Below are positions 36,343-44,752 of a stretch of DNA of 64,000 nucleotides, piece after piece; within the stretch, counting starts at the first letter, position 1, and every line of letters starts with the position of its first letter. A program made the position numbers and the translations under genes. The notes beneath the pieces were generated by a model. That model saw only the letters and a list, made by a program, of their open reading frames with translations. It was not told where the DNA came from and ran no database searches. The DNA is from Oceanibaculum indicum P24 (lineage in GTDB: Bacteria; Pseudomonadota; Alphaproteobacteria; Oceanibaculales; Oceanibaculaceae): the NCBI RefSeq assembly GCF_000299935.1, contig NZ_AMRL01000008.1, positions 78,430-142,429 on the forward strand, given 5' to 3'.

Positions 36343-36483
36343 AATTTGCAATGCTTTCCCCAGCCGACTTGGCCTGTTATCCCGTCAGCCGATAAGCCTA
36401 TGAAAATCGTGGAAATTCGGATTAGGCTGCAGGAAGTGTCCTTGATCGCGGGCGCTATGAGACGGGATGAAGGAGAAATGAGG

Positions 36484-36927
36484 ATGAGCGACGACAAGAA
36501 GAGCGTACTGAAGGAATTCAGGACCTTCGCCATGCGCGGCAACGTGATCGACCTTGCGGTCGGCGTTGTGATCGGCACCGCCTTCGGCGGCATCGTCTCC
36601 TCGCTGGTCAATGACGTCATCATGCCGCCCTTCGGCGTGCTGCTGGGCGGGCTGGACTTCTCCAACTACTTCATCACCTTGGGCGAGGGCGACTTTGCCA
36701 GCCTGCAGGAAGCCAAGGAGGCCGGCGTCGCCACGCTGGCCTATGGCAAGTTCATCAACACCATCGTGAACTTCGTGATCATCGCCTTCGCGATCTTCAT
36801 GGTGGTGCGCCAGATCAACCGGCTGTCCGCGAAGGAAGAGGCGAAGCCGTCCGCCCCGCCCGCGCCGCCGCGCCAGGAAGTGCTGCTGGAGGAAATCCGC
36901 GACCTGCTGAAGCAGCCGCGCCCGTAA
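36484..36927 (+). CDS. mscL: Large-conductance mechanosensitive channel MscL
   Basis: The 147-residue protein starts with the amphipathic helix ([10 protein letters not shown]), then TM1 ([14 protein letters not shown]). TM2 begins F-I-N-T-I-V-N-F, and a C-terminal helical bundle (L-L-E-E-I-R-D-L-L) follows. Pentamers open under membrane tension. ATG 36484 has AAGGAG eight bases upstream; ATG 36478 is too close to it. It lies inside the phn locus between phnC and phnF without an evident functional link. Confidence 0.94.
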   Translation: MSDDKKSVLKEFRTFAMRGNVIDLAVGVVIGTAFGGIVSSLVNDVIMPPFGVLLGGLDFSNYFITLGEGDFASLQEAKEAGVATLAYGKFINTIVNFVIIAFAIFMVVRQINRLSAKEEAKPSAPPAPPRQEVLLEEIRDLLKQPRP

Positions 36928-36930
36928 CCG

Positions 36931-37665
36931 CTAATCTTCCGGCGTGTCGAAGACGAGCTGCACCCGCTCGGACGCGAAGCGGACATAACCGTAGCGTACC
37001 GGCACGCCGTCCAGATCGGCATCGACCGCCTCGACCAGCAGGATCGGCCGGGTGCGCGGCTGCGCCAGCATGGCCGCCTCATCCTCACTCGGCATGCGGG
37101 CGGTGATGCGGGTCAGCTTGCGGCGATAATCCGTAACCCCATGCGCGCGCAGCATCTCGGTGACGGAGCCCTTTTCCCCGTAGACCGACGCCGCGTTCGG
37201 GAACCGGTCCGCCGGGAAGTAATTATTGCCATAGGTGATCGGCCTGCCATCGGCGGCCCCCAGCATGCGCAGCATGATGCAGGGCGCGCCGGGCGCGATA
37301 TTCAGCCGCTCCGCCACCTCCTCGCTGGCCGGCAGCGTGGCGCTGTCGATCAGCCGTCCGGCAGGAATCCGGTTCTGCGCCGACACGATCTCGGAGAAAC
37401 GCGTGCGCTCGCTCAGCGCGTAATCCAGCACATGCTCCTGCACGAAGGAGCCACGCCCCTGCTCGATGCGCACCAGCCCGTTGGCCTCCAGCGCCTCCAT
37501 CGCGCGGCGCAGCGTATGCCGGTTCACCCGGAAGCGCTCGGCCAGCTGCTTTTCCGTCGGCAGCCGGTCGCCGGGCTCGAACCGTCCCTCAGCGATATCC
37601 TGAGTGATCGCCTGTTCGATCTGCCGCCACAGCGCGACACCGTCCCCGCGCGATAAACCCTGCAT
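36931..37665 (-). CDS. phnF: PhnF, GntR-type (HutC subfamily) regulator of phosphonate genes
   Basis: The 244-residue protein has a GntR winged helix (L-P-T-E-K-Q-L-A-E-R-F-R-V-N-R-H-T-L-R-R-A-M) and a C-terminal UTRA ligand domain. It is divergent from phnG; the shared 142 bases contain a perfect HutC-type operator. The start at 37665 has AGAGGT close by, and the longer frame to 37689 adds nothing family-like. Its stop is three bases from the convergent mscL stop. Confidence 0.9.
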   Translation of the reverse strand: MQGLSRGDGVALWRQIEQAITQDIAEGRFEPGDRLPTEKQLAERFRVNRHTLRRAMEALEANGLVRIEQGRGSFVQEHVLDYALSERTRFSEIVSAQNRIPAGRLIDSATLPASEEVAERLNIAPGAPCIMLRMLGAADGRPITYGNNYFPADRFPNAASVYGEKGSVTEMLRAHGVTDYRRKLTRITARMPSEDEAAMLAQPRTRPILLVEAVDADLDGVPVRYGYVRFASERVQLVFDTPED

Positions 37666-37692
37666 CCTTACCTCTGCTTTCCGGCGCATCCG

Positions 37693-37720
37693 CGCAACCG
37701 CTTCGTCACAGGAAATTCAC
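37693..37720 (+). promoter_or_regulatory. Candidate Pho box upstream of phnG
   Basis: CGCAAC, CGTCAC and ATTCAC occur at 37693, 37704 and 37715, again with an exact 11-base period and with the same CGTCAC core as the phnC site. It is weaker than the phnC box, but the shared spacing supports joint control by PhoB. Confidence 0.5.
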
Positions 37721-37778
37721 AACTTGCCCCCTTTACGAAACCGGGGTGCGGGAGCATAGTGATGAAAATTGATACGGA

Positions 37779-37808
37779 TGTCTATACAAATTAATCAGAG
37801 GTATAGAA
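37779..37808 (+). promoter_or_regulatory. PhnF operator(s) at the phnG promoter
   Basis: GTCTATAC at 37780-37787 is a perfect match to the HutC-type GntR consensus GTMTAKAC. A second copy, GTATAGAA at 37801-37808, matches seven of eight positions and touches the phnG start codon. Two sites 21 bases apart would let PhnF block transcription and cover the ribosome site region. Confidence 0.68.
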
Positions 37809-38275
37809 TGGCGTCCCCGACACCGACACAGCCGGCAGGACAGGCCGAGCGGCAGCGCTGGATGTCCGTGCTCGCCAAGGCCGAACCCAGGGCGCTGGAA
37901 GCGCTGTGGCAGCAGGTTGGTTCTGCCCCGGACTTCTCCTATCTGCGCCAGCCGGAGACCGGCATGGTCATGGTGCGCGGCCGCGCCGGCGGCACCGGCC
38001 AGCGCTTCAATCTGGGCGAGATGACGATGACCCGCTGCGCCGTGCGGCTGCCCGATGGCCGGGTCGGCCATGGCTATGTCGGCGGTCGCGACAAGGATCA
38101 TGCGACATGCGCCGCCCTGATCGACGCGCTGATGCAGGACACCACACAGCGGACGGCGCTGGATGCCGCGATCATCGCGCCGCTGGAGCAGGCCGCCCGG
38201 GAGGCGCGCGAGACGGCCTCGCGCAAGGCCGCGGCCACGAAGGTCGATTTCTTCACCATGGTGCGCGGGGAATGA
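37808..38275 (+). CDS. phnG: C-P lyase complex subunit PhnG
   Basis: The 155-residue protein contains the PhnG segments R-Q-R-W-M-S-V-L-A-K-A, M-V-R-G-R-A-G-G-T-G-Q-R-F-N-L-G-E-M-T-M-T-R-C and G-Y-V-G-G-R-D, and ends T-K-V-D-F-F-T-M-V-R-G. It is a core subunit of the PhnGHIJ complex that attaches phosphonates to ATP-ribose. AGAGGT precedes ATG 37808. It is the first gene of phnGHIJKLM, and its stop overlaps phnH as ATGA. Confidence 0.94.
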   Translation: MASPTPTQPAGQAERQRWMSVLAKAEPRALEALWQQVGSAPDFSYLRQPETGMVMVRGRAGGTGQRFNLGEMTMTRCAVRLPDGRVGHGYVGGRDKDHATCAALIDALMQDTTQRTALDAAIIAPLEQAAREARETASRKAAATKVDFFTMVRGE

Positions 38276-38877
38276 CGATGACAGACACGCTGCTCGCCGG
38301 TTTCAACGACACCACGCTGGACAGCCAGCGCGCCTTCCGCGCCGCACTCGACGCGCTGTCCCGCCCCGGCCGCATCGTCACGATGCCGGACCTGCTGCCG
38401 GACGCCGCGCCACAGCCGCTGATGCCGGCCACCGCCGCGCTGGCGCTGGCGCTGTTCGATTACGAGACACCGGTCTGGCTGGACGAAGCCGCCGATACGC
38501 CCGCCGTGCGCGACTGGCTGCGCTTCCATTGCGGCAGCCCGCTGGTCAGCGACAAGGCGCAGGCGCGCTTCGCCCTGCTGGCCGGCACGCCGGAGACGCT
38601 GTCGGGTTTCGATGCCGGCACCGACGCCTATCCCGACCGATCCGCCACGCTGATCCGGCAGGTGGAAAGCCTGTCAGACGGGCCGGCCTATCGCCTGAGC
38701 GGCCCCGGCATCGCGCAGGAAGAAACATTGAAAATCAATGCCCTGCACGCCGGCTTCGACTCTGACTGGCAGAAGAATGCGAAACTGTTTCCACGCGGGC
38801 TGGACCTGTTTCTGGTCGCCGGCCATCAGCTGGCCGGCCTGCCACGCACCACACGCATCGACCGGATGGAGGGCTGA
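38272..38877 (+). CDS. phnH: C-P lyase complex subunit PhnH
   Basis: The 201-residue protein shows the PhnH signatures F-R-A-A-L-D-A-L-S-R-P-G near residue 25 and a late K-N-A-x-L-F-P-R-G-L-D-L-F-L. It is a PLP-fold-like core subunit without its own catalysis. ATG 38272 overlaps the phnG stop; ATG 38278 would also be possible. Confidence 0.94.
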   Translation: MTMTDTLLAGFNDTTLDSQRAFRAALDALSRPGRIVTMPDLLPDAAPQPLMPATAALALALFDYETPVWLDEAADTPAVRDWLRFHCGSPLVSDKAQARFALLAGTPETLSGFDAGTDAYPDRSATLIRQVESLSDGPAYRLSGPGIAQEETLKINALHAGFDSDWQKNAKLFPRGLDLFLVAGHQLAGLPRTTRIDRMEG

Positions 38878-38880
38878 GCC

Positions 38881-39990
38881 ATGTATGTCGCCGTAAAGGG
38901 CGGGCAGCGCGCCATCGAGAATTCCCGCAAGCTGCTGGCGGAGGAGCGGCGCGGCGACCCCGCCGTGCCTGAGATCACGCTGGCGCAGATCGACGAGCAG
39001 CTGTCGCTCGCCGTGGACCGCGTCATGGCGGAAGGCGCGCTCTATGACCGCGAGCTGGCGGCGCTGGCGGTGAAGCAGGCGCGCGGCGACATCATCGAGG
39101 CGATCTTCCTGCTGCGCGCCTACCGCACCACCCTGCCCCGCCTTGGCTATGCGGAGGCTATCGACACCGCGCGCATGGCGGTGCGGCGGCGTATCTCCGC
39201 GACCTACAAGGATCTGCCGGGCGGCCAGGTGCTGGGGCCGACCTTCGACTACACGCTGCGCCTGTTGGATTTCGATCTGGCCGAGGGTGGCAGCCTGCCG
39301 TCCACCGAGGAAGCGCCGGAGCCGCTGGACGGGTCGATGCCGCGCGTCGCCGACATCCTTGGCCATGACGGGCTGATCGAGCCGGAGAATGCGGATGACG
39401 CGAAAGAGGTTGGCGACCTGACCCGCGATCCGATGACCTTTCCCGCCGACCGCGATGTGCGGCTGCAGGCGCTGGCGCGCGGGGATGAGGGCTTCCTTTT
39501 GTCGCTGGGCTATTCCACCCAGCGTGGCTACGGCAAGAACCACCCCTTCGCCGGCGAGATCCGCATGGGCGAGGTTGCCGTTGAGTTCGTGCCGGAGGAG
39601 CTGGGCTTCCCCATCGAGATCGCCGAGATCACCGTCACCGAATGCCAGATGGTGAACCAGTTCCAGGGATCGGCCACCGAGGCGCCGAAATTCACCCGCG
39701 GCTATGGGCTGACCTTCGGCCATTGCGAGCGCAAGGCGATGGCGATGTCGCTGGTGGACCGCTCGCTGCGCGCCGAGGAACTGGGCGAGGCGGTGAAGGC
39801 TCCGGCGCAGGACCAGGAATTCGTGCTGTACCACGCCGACAATGTGGAAGCGTCGGGCTTCACCCAGCATCTGAAGCTGCCGCACTACGTCGATTTCCAG
39901 GCGGAGCTGGTGCTGGTGCGCAAGATGCGCGAGGCCGCCGCCAACCAGTCGGCAGCAGCCGAACGCGATATCGAGGAGGCGGCGGACTGA
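38881..39990 (+). CDS. phnI: C-P lyase complex subunit PhnI
   Basis: The 369-residue protein starts M-Y-V-A-V-K-G-G-Q-R-A-I, the standard PhnI beginning, and includes L-G-Y-S-T-Q-R-G-Y-G-K-N-H-P-F near residue 205. PhnI is the nucleosidase that, with PhnG, H and L, swaps adenine of ATP for the phosphonate to give a ribose-1-phosphonate triphosphate. It lies three bases after phnH and one base before phnJ. Confidence 0.95.
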   Translation: MYVAVKGGQRAIENSRKLLAEERRGDPAVPEITLAQIDEQLSLAVDRVMAEGALYDRELAALAVKQARGDIIEAIFLLRAYRTTLPRLGYAEAIDTARMAVRRRISATYKDLPGGQVLGPTFDYTLRLLDFDLAEGGSLPSTEEAPEPLDGSMPRVADILGHDGLIEPENADDAKEVGDLTRDPMTFPADRDVRLQALARGDEGFLLSLGYSTQRGYGKNHPFAGEIRMGEVAVEFVPEELGFPIEIAEITVTECQMVNQFQGSATEAPKFTRGYGLTFGHCERKAMAMSLVDRSLRAEELGEAVKAPAQDQEFVLYHADNVEASGFTQHLKLPHYVDFQAELVLVRKMREAAANQSAAAERDIEEAAD

Positions 39991-39991
39991 G

Positions 39992-40861
39992 ATGAGCAAG
40001 GTTGAGGGCTATAATTTCGCCTATCTCGACGAGCAGACGAAGCGGATGATCCGCCGCTCGATCCTGAAGGCGGTGGCGGTCCCCGGCTATCAGGTGCCGT
40101 TCGGCAGCCGCGAGATGCCGCTGCCCTATGGCTGGGGCACCGGCGGCATTCAGGTGACCGCCGCCGTGATCGGGCCGGACGACACGCTGAAGGTGATCGA
40201 TCAGGGCGCTGACGACACCACCAACGCGGTGAACATCCGCAGCTTCTTCGAGCAGACCACCGGCGTCGCCACCACCGACAAGACGCGCGAGGCGACGCTG
40301 ATCCAGACCCGCCACCGCATACCGGAAGCGCCGCTGGCCGAGGGCCAGATCATGGTCTATCAGGTGCCGATCCCGGAGCCGCTGCGCTGGCTGGAGCCGC
40401 GCGAGACCGAGACGCGCAAGATGCACGGGCTGGCCGATTACGGCGTCATGCATGTGAAGCTGTATGAGGACATCGCGCATTACGGCCATATCTCCACCGC
40501 CTACGATTATCCGGTGCGGGTGAATGGCCGCTATGTGATGAGCCCCAGCCCGATCCCGAAATTCGACAATCCGAAGCTGGATAATTCGCCCGCATTGCAG
40601 CTGTTCGGCGCCGGCCGGGAGAAGCGCATCTACGCCATCCCGCCCTACACGAAGGTGGAGAGCCTGGATTTCGAGGATCACCCCTTCCAGATCGAGAAAT
40701 GGGACCGCGCCTGCGCCATCTGCGGGGCGACCGATTCCTATCTCGACGAGATCGTGACCGACGATAAGGGCGGACGGATCTTCGTCTGCTCCGACACGGA
40801 TTATTGCGGCGAACGCGTGGCCGCCGGCCATCGCGGCGCGGATGAGGAGCAAGCGGCATGA
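39992..40861 (+). CDS. phnJ: C-P lyase PhnJ (radical SAM)
   Basis: The 289-residue protein has Cys241, Cys244, Cys266 and Cys272, the same numbering as the E. coli enzyme. Three of these bind the 4Fe-4S cluster and Cys272 is the thiyl radical residue. It cuts the carbon-phosphorus bond of 5-phosphoribosyl-1-phosphonate to release the alkane and a cyclic phosphate. The stop overlaps phnK (ATGA). Confidence 0.96.
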   Translation: MSKVEGYNFAYLDEQTKRMIRRSILKAVAVPGYQVPFGSREMPLPYGWGTGGIQVTAAVIGPDDTLKVIDQGADDTTNAVNIRSFFEQTTGVATTDKTREATLIQTRHRIPEAPLAEGQIMVYQVPIPEPLRWLEPRETETRKMHGLADYGVMHVKLYEDIAHYGHISTAYDYPVRVNGRYVMSPSPIPKFDNPKLDNSPALQLFGAGREKRIYAIPPYTKVESLDFEDHPFQIEKWDRACAICGATDSYLDEIVTDDKGGRIFVCSDTDYCGERVAAGHRGADEEQAA

Positions 40862-41628
40862 CCCCGCTTCTGACAGTCAGCGGACTGACCAAGAGCTACG
40901 GCGCCCATACCGGCTGCCGGGATGTCGGCTTCGAGCTGTTCCCCGGCGAGGTGCTGGGCATCGTCGGCGAATCCGGGTCGGGCAAGACCACGCTGCTGCG
41001 CTGCCTGTCGGCGCAGCTTGCCCCCAGTGCCGGCACCGTCGCCTATGACATGCGCGGCCAGGGCCTCACAGACATCTGGAACCTGTCCGAGCCGGAGCGC
41101 CGTATGCTGACGCGCACCGACTGGGGTATCGTGCATCAGAGCGCGCGCGACGGTCTGCGCATGGAGGTCTCGGCCGGTGCCAATATCGGCGAGCGGCTGA
41201 TGGCGGTAGGCGCCCGCCATTACGGCAATATCCGCACCGAGGCGGAGGACTGGCTGACCCGCGTCGAGATCGAGGCGGGGCGTATCGACGATCTGCCGAC
41301 CACCTTCTCCGGCGGCATGCAGCAGCGCCTGCAGATCGCGCGCAATCTGGTGACGCAGCCGCGCCTCGTCTTCATGGACGAGCCAACCAGCGGCCTCGAC
41401 GTCTCGGTGCAGGCGCGCCTGCTCGATTTGATCCGCACGCTGGTGAACCGGTTGGGCATCGCCTGCATCATCGTCACCCACGATCTGGGCGTGGTGCGGT
41501 TGCTGGCGCACCGGCTGATGGTCATGCGGCGCGGCCAGGTGGTGGAGCACGGCCTGACCGACCAGGTGCTGGACGACCCGCAGCACCCCTACACCCAGCT
41601 TCTCGTCTCCTCGATCCTGCCGGTGTGA
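40858..41628 (+). CDS. phnK: PhnK, ABC-type ATPase of the C-P lyase complex
   Basis: The 256-residue protein has Walker A G-E-S-G-S-G-K-T-T, signature F-S-G-G-M-Q-Q-R-L and Walker B L-V-F-M-D-E-P-T-S-G-L-D. PhnK docks on the PhnGHIJ core and drives its conformational cycle; it is not a transporter. It starts inside the phnJ stop. Confidence 0.94.
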   Translation: MTPLLTVSGLTKSYGAHTGCRDVGFELFPGEVLGIVGESGSGKTTLLRCLSAQLAPSAGTVAYDMRGQGLTDIWNLSEPERRMLTRTDWGIVHQSARDGLRMEVSAGANIGERLMAVGARHYGNIRTEAEDWLTRVEIEAGRIDDLPTTFSGGMQQRLQIARNLVTQPRLVFMDEPTSGLDVSVQARLLDLIRTLVNRLGIACIIVTHDLGVVRLLAHRLMVMRRGQVVEHGLTDQVLDDPQHPYTQLLVSSILPV

Positions 41629-41630
41629 CC

Positions 41631-42344
41631 ATGAATTACGACGACAAGACCAGCATCGCGGTGGAAGACCTTGGAAAGAGCTTCACCCTGCACATGCAGG
41701 GGGCAACGCACATCCCCGTCCTGTCGGATGTGAGCTTCACAGTGGAGGCCGGCGACTGCGTGGTGCTGGACGGCCCGTCAGGGGCGGGCAAATCCAGCCT
41801 GATGCGCTGCCTCTATGCCAACTACCTGCCGCAGCAGGGCCAGGTGCTGATCCGCCATGACGGCGAGCTGGTGGACATCACCCACGCCGCCCCGCGCACC
41901 GTGCTGGATATCCGCCGCCGCAGCCTGGGCTATGTCAGCCAGTTCCTGCGCGTCATCCCGCGCGTGCCGACGGTCGAGCTGGTGATGGAGCCGCTGCTGG
42001 CGCTGGGCATCGCGGAAGAGACGGCGCGGGAGCGCGCCGGCACCATCCTCGCCCGGCTGCGCATTCCCGAACGCATGTGGCACCTGCCGCCCGGCACCTT
42101 CTCCGGCGGCGAGCAGCAGCGCGTGAACATTGCCCGCGTCATGGTGGTGGACTATCCCGCATTGCTGCTGGACGAACCGACCGCCTCGCTGGATGCCGAC
42201 AACCGCCAGACCGTCGTCGAACTTGTAACAGAAGCGTGCGCGCGCGGCGCCGCGATAGTCGGTATCTTCCACGATGCGGCGGTACGCGAAGCCCTCGCCA
42301 CCCGCACCATGACCATAACCCCAAGCGACAAAGTGGCTGCCTGA
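41631..42344 (+). CDS. phnL: PhnL, ABC-type ATPase of the C-P lyase pathway
   Basis: The 237-residue protein has Walker A G-P-S-G-A-G-K-S-S, signature F-S-G-G-E-Q-Q-R-V and Walker B L-L-L-D-E-P-T-A-S-L-D. It works with PhnGHI in the first step. ATG 41631 is given as the start; GTG 41625, overlapping the phnK stop as GTGA, is an equal alternative because neither has a strong ribosome site. The phnM start overlaps its stop (TGATG). Confidence 0.94.
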   Translation: MNYDDKTSIAVEDLGKSFTLHMQGATHIPVLSDVSFTVEAGDCVVLDGPSGAGKSSLMRCLYANYLPQQGQVLIRHDGELVDITHAAPRTVLDIRRRSLGYVSQFLRVIPRVPTVELVMEPLLALGIAEETARERAGTILARLRIPERMWHLPPGTFSGGEQQRVNIARVMVVDYPALLLDEPTASLDADNRQTVVELVTEACARGAAIVGIFHDAAVREALATRTMTITPSDKVAA

Positions 42345-43489
42345 TGAGTGCCGAGACGATCCTGACCAATGCCCGCATCGTGCTTGCCGATTCCGTGCTG
42401 GAAAGCGGCACCGTGCTGGTGCGTGACGGCCACATCACAGAGATATCGGAAGGCAGCAGCCAGGCCGCCGGCGCCATCGACCTGAAGGGCGACTATCTGC
42501 TGCCCGGCCTGATCGAGCTGCACACCGACAATCTGGAAAAGCACCTGGCCCCGCGCCCCGGCGTGCGCTGGCCCGGCGTGCCGGCCCTGCTGGCGCATGA
42601 CGCGCAGATCGCGGCGGCCGGCATCACCACCGTGTTCGACGCGGTGGTGCTGGGCAACACCATCGGCCAGTCCACCCGGCTGGAGCTGCTGGACCTCAGC
42701 GTCGAGGCGGTCGATCAGGCGCGCGCCGCCGAGCTGACCCGCGCCGACCACCTGCTGCATCTGCGCTGCGAGGTTGCCGACCCCATCGTGCTGGAGCTGT
42801 TCGACAAGGTCAGCGACCACCCGCTGGTGAAGCTGGTCTCGCTGATGGACCACACGCCCGGCCAGCGCCAGTTCGTCGATCTGGCGCAGTACGCGCTGTA
42901 CTACCAGAAGAAGCACAATGTGTCCGATTCCGAGCTGCAGGCGATGATCGTCTCGACAAAGGCGAATCAGGAGAAATATGCCGATCTCCACCGCCGCACC
43001 CTTGCCGAGGCCTGCCGCGAACGCGGGATTCCGACCGCCGCGCATGATGATGCGACGCTGGCCCATGTCGAGGAATCGGCGGAGCTGGGCATCACCATCA
43101 GCGAGTTCCCGACCACGATGGAAGCGGCGGGGGCGGCGCGCGAGCGCGGCATGACCACCATCATGGGCGCGCCCAATGTGGTGCGCGGCGGCTCCCACTC
43201 CGGCAACATCGCCGCCCATGCGCTGGCCGAGGAAGGGCTGCTGGATGCGCTGTCCTCCGACTATGTGCCGATCAGCATGCTGCATGCCGCCTTCAAGCTG
43301 CATGGCCAGCACGGGCTAACCCTGCCGGATGCCATCGCCACGGTCAGCCGCAACCCGGCCCGCATGCTGAAGCTCGATGATCGCGGCGAGATCACCGCCG
43401 GCAAGCGCGCCGATCTGGTGCGCGTGACACAGCATCAGGGCCTGCCGCTGGTCCGCCAGGTCTGGCGCGAGGGAGACAGGATCGCCTGA
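42344..43489 (+). CDS. phnM: PhnM, triphosphate pyrophosphohydrolase
   Basis: The 381-residue amidohydrolase-fold protein contains G-L-I-E-L-H-T-D-N-L-E-K-H near residue 50, with the metal His and Asp, and E-F-P-T-T-M-E-A-A near 250. It removes pyrophosphate from 5-triphosphoribosyl-1-phosphonate. It is the last canonical gene of the phnG operon, followed 23 bases later by the HD-domain gene. Confidence 0.95.
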   Translation: MSAETILTNARIVLADSVLESGTVLVRDGHITEISEGSSQAAGAIDLKGDYLLPGLIELHTDNLEKHLAPRPGVRWPGVPALLAHDAQIAAAGITTVFDAVVLGNTIGQSTRLELLDLSVEAVDQARAAELTRADHLLHLRCEVADPIVLELFDKVSDHPLVKLVSLMDHTPGQRQFVDLAQYALYYQKKHNVSDSELQAMIVSTKANQEKYADLHRRTLAEACRERGIPTAAHDDATLAHVEESAELGITISEFPTTMEAAGAARERGMTTIMGAPNVVRGGSHSGNIAAHALAEEGLLDALSSDYVPISMLHAAFKLHGQHGLTLPDAIATVSRNPARMLKLDDRGEITAGKRADLVRVTQHQGLPLVRQVWREGDRIA

Positions 43490-43512
43490 CCATCAAAAAA
43501 GTGGGGAGTTAA

Positions 43513-44082
43513 ATGAGTGTGCAGATGACGGCGCCGGCCGATCCGGTCGATGTGATCTTCGATATCCTGGTGCGCAAGGGCGACGCCGATTATGGCGGGG
43601 AATGCGTCAGCCAGCTTCAGCACGCCCTGCAATGCGCCATGCTGGCGGAGCAGGCCGGTGCCGAGTCTCCCCTTATCACCGCTGCCCTGCTGCACGATAT
43701 CGGCCATCTGATCGACGACCGCGCGCACCAGATGCGCGACAGCGGCGTCGATGCCCGCCATGAGGCACAGGCAGAACGCTATCTGAAGCACTGGTTCGGC
43801 CCGGACGTGACCCAGCCGGTGCGGCTGCATGTCGATGCCAAGCGCTATCTCTGCGCCACCGATATCGCCTATTGGGACGGGCTTTCCGACGGCTCAAAAA
43901 AGAGCCTGGAAATGCAGGGCGGGCCGTTCGACCGCACCGAGGAGCTGGAATTCATCGAGCTGCCCTATGCCCGCGACGCGGTCATGCTGCGGCGCTGGGA
44001 CGATATGGCGAAGCTCAAGGACGCCGTCACCCCGCCGCTGGAGCATTTCCGCCGGCACGTCACGGCGGCCCTGCTGGGATAG
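43513..44082 (+). CDS. PhnZ-like HD-domain mixed-valent diiron oxygenase, phosphonate-operon associated
   Basis: The 189-residue protein has H61-D62-I-G-H65 and upstream H37, the HD metal ligands. It also has Y27-G-G-E30, matching Tyr24 and Glu27 of PhnZ, whose presence separates oxygenases from hydrolytic HD enzymes. H83 and H106 fit the remaining ligands. PhnZ and TmpB cleave 1-hydroxyphosphonates to phosphate plus an acid. The hydroxylating 2-oxoglutarate partner (PhnY/TmpA) is not in the window. GGGGAG precedes the ATG, in line with the phn operon. Confidence 0.85.
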   Translation: MSVQMTAPADPVDVIFDILVRKGDADYGGECVSQLQHALQCAMLAEQAGAESPLITAALLHDIGHLIDDRAHQMRDSGVDARHEAQAERYLKHWFGPDVTQPVRLHVDAKRYLCATDIAYWDGLSDGSKKSLEMQGGPFDRTEELEFIELPYARDAVMLRRWDDMAKLKDAVTPPLEHFRRHVTAALLG

Positions 44083-44095
44083 AAATTCTCTTCTT

Positions 44096-44195
44096 GTCAC
44101 CCCCGGGTTTAACCCGGGGGTCCAGGGGCGGTGCCCTGCCTGGATCGTCTCAGCCTGCTGCCCTGGATTGCCGGGTCAAGCCCGGCAATGACAAT
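44096..44195. repeat. Palindromic intergenic repeat pair (units B then A)
   Basis: Unit B (44096-44141) begins GTCACCCCCGGG, contains a perfect 8-bp palindrome with centre TTTAA, and continues GTCCAGGGGCGGTGCCCTGCCT. Unit A (44161-44195) is CCCTGGATTGCCGGG...CCCGGCAATGACAAT. Both units recur at 47332-47421 in reverse order. The pair lies between the convergent HD-oxygenase and phnN genes and could act as a bidirectional terminator. Confidence 0.8.
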
Positions 44196-44752
44196 CAAGA
44201 AGAAGCCAAACCCCGCAGCGCCGTGACGAAGGCGGCGATGGACTCCGCGAGGTCGCCGTCATTGCGGATGTCGATCACGTCCGGCCCGGTCACGCTGAAG
44301 GCGGCGGCACGAGCCAGCCGGCCGGCAATCTGCTCCTCCGTCTCGCGGCCACGGGCACGAAGCCGGGCGGCCAGGATTTCCGGCGAGACGGCAATGCTGA
44401 GAATGGCGACACGGCCGTATTTCCCACGCGCCTCATCCAGTACGCCGCGCGAGACATTGGCGATCACCGTGCGGCCCGCTGCCAGATCGCCCTCCACACT
44501 TTTCGGGATGCCATAGCCGAGTCCATGCGCGTCCCAAGACAGCGCATAGCCGCCTACCGCCTGCCGGGTGCGGAATTCGGCCTCGGTGACGGCGATATGG
44601 TCCTCGCCGCCGGAATCGGCGGGGCGGGTGATCTCCCGCCTTGCGAAGACGAAGCGCGGCTCGTTGACCAATGCCGCGCGCGCGCCGTCCAGCAGGCTGT
44701 CCTTGCCGGCCCCGGACGGGCCGACCACGAGCACCAGATATCCCTCAGCCAT
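44195..44752 (-). CDS. phnN: PhnN, ribose 1,5-bisphosphate phosphokinase
   Basis: The 185-residue kinase has a guanylate-kinase-like P-loop G-P-S-G-A-G-K-D-S and the segment A-R-R-E-I-T-R-P near residue 40. It phosphorylates ribose 1,5-bisphosphate to PRPP, the last step that links C-P lyase products to nucleotide metabolism. It is on the opposite strand from phnG-M, and its ATG (44752) lies inside the MFS gene end (eight-base overlap), so it is translated with that transporter. An upstream frame to 44842 is Cys-rich overlap sequence and is rejected. Confidence 0.92.
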   Translation of the reverse strand: MAEGYLVLVVGPSGAGKDSLLDGARAALVNEPRFVFARREITRPADSGGEDHIAVTEAEFRTRQAVGGYALSWDAHGLGYGIPKSVEGDLAAGRTVIANVSRGVLDEARGKYGRVAILSIAVSPEILAARLRARGRETEEQIAGRLARAAAFSVTGPDVIDIRNDGDLAESIAAFVTALRGLASS

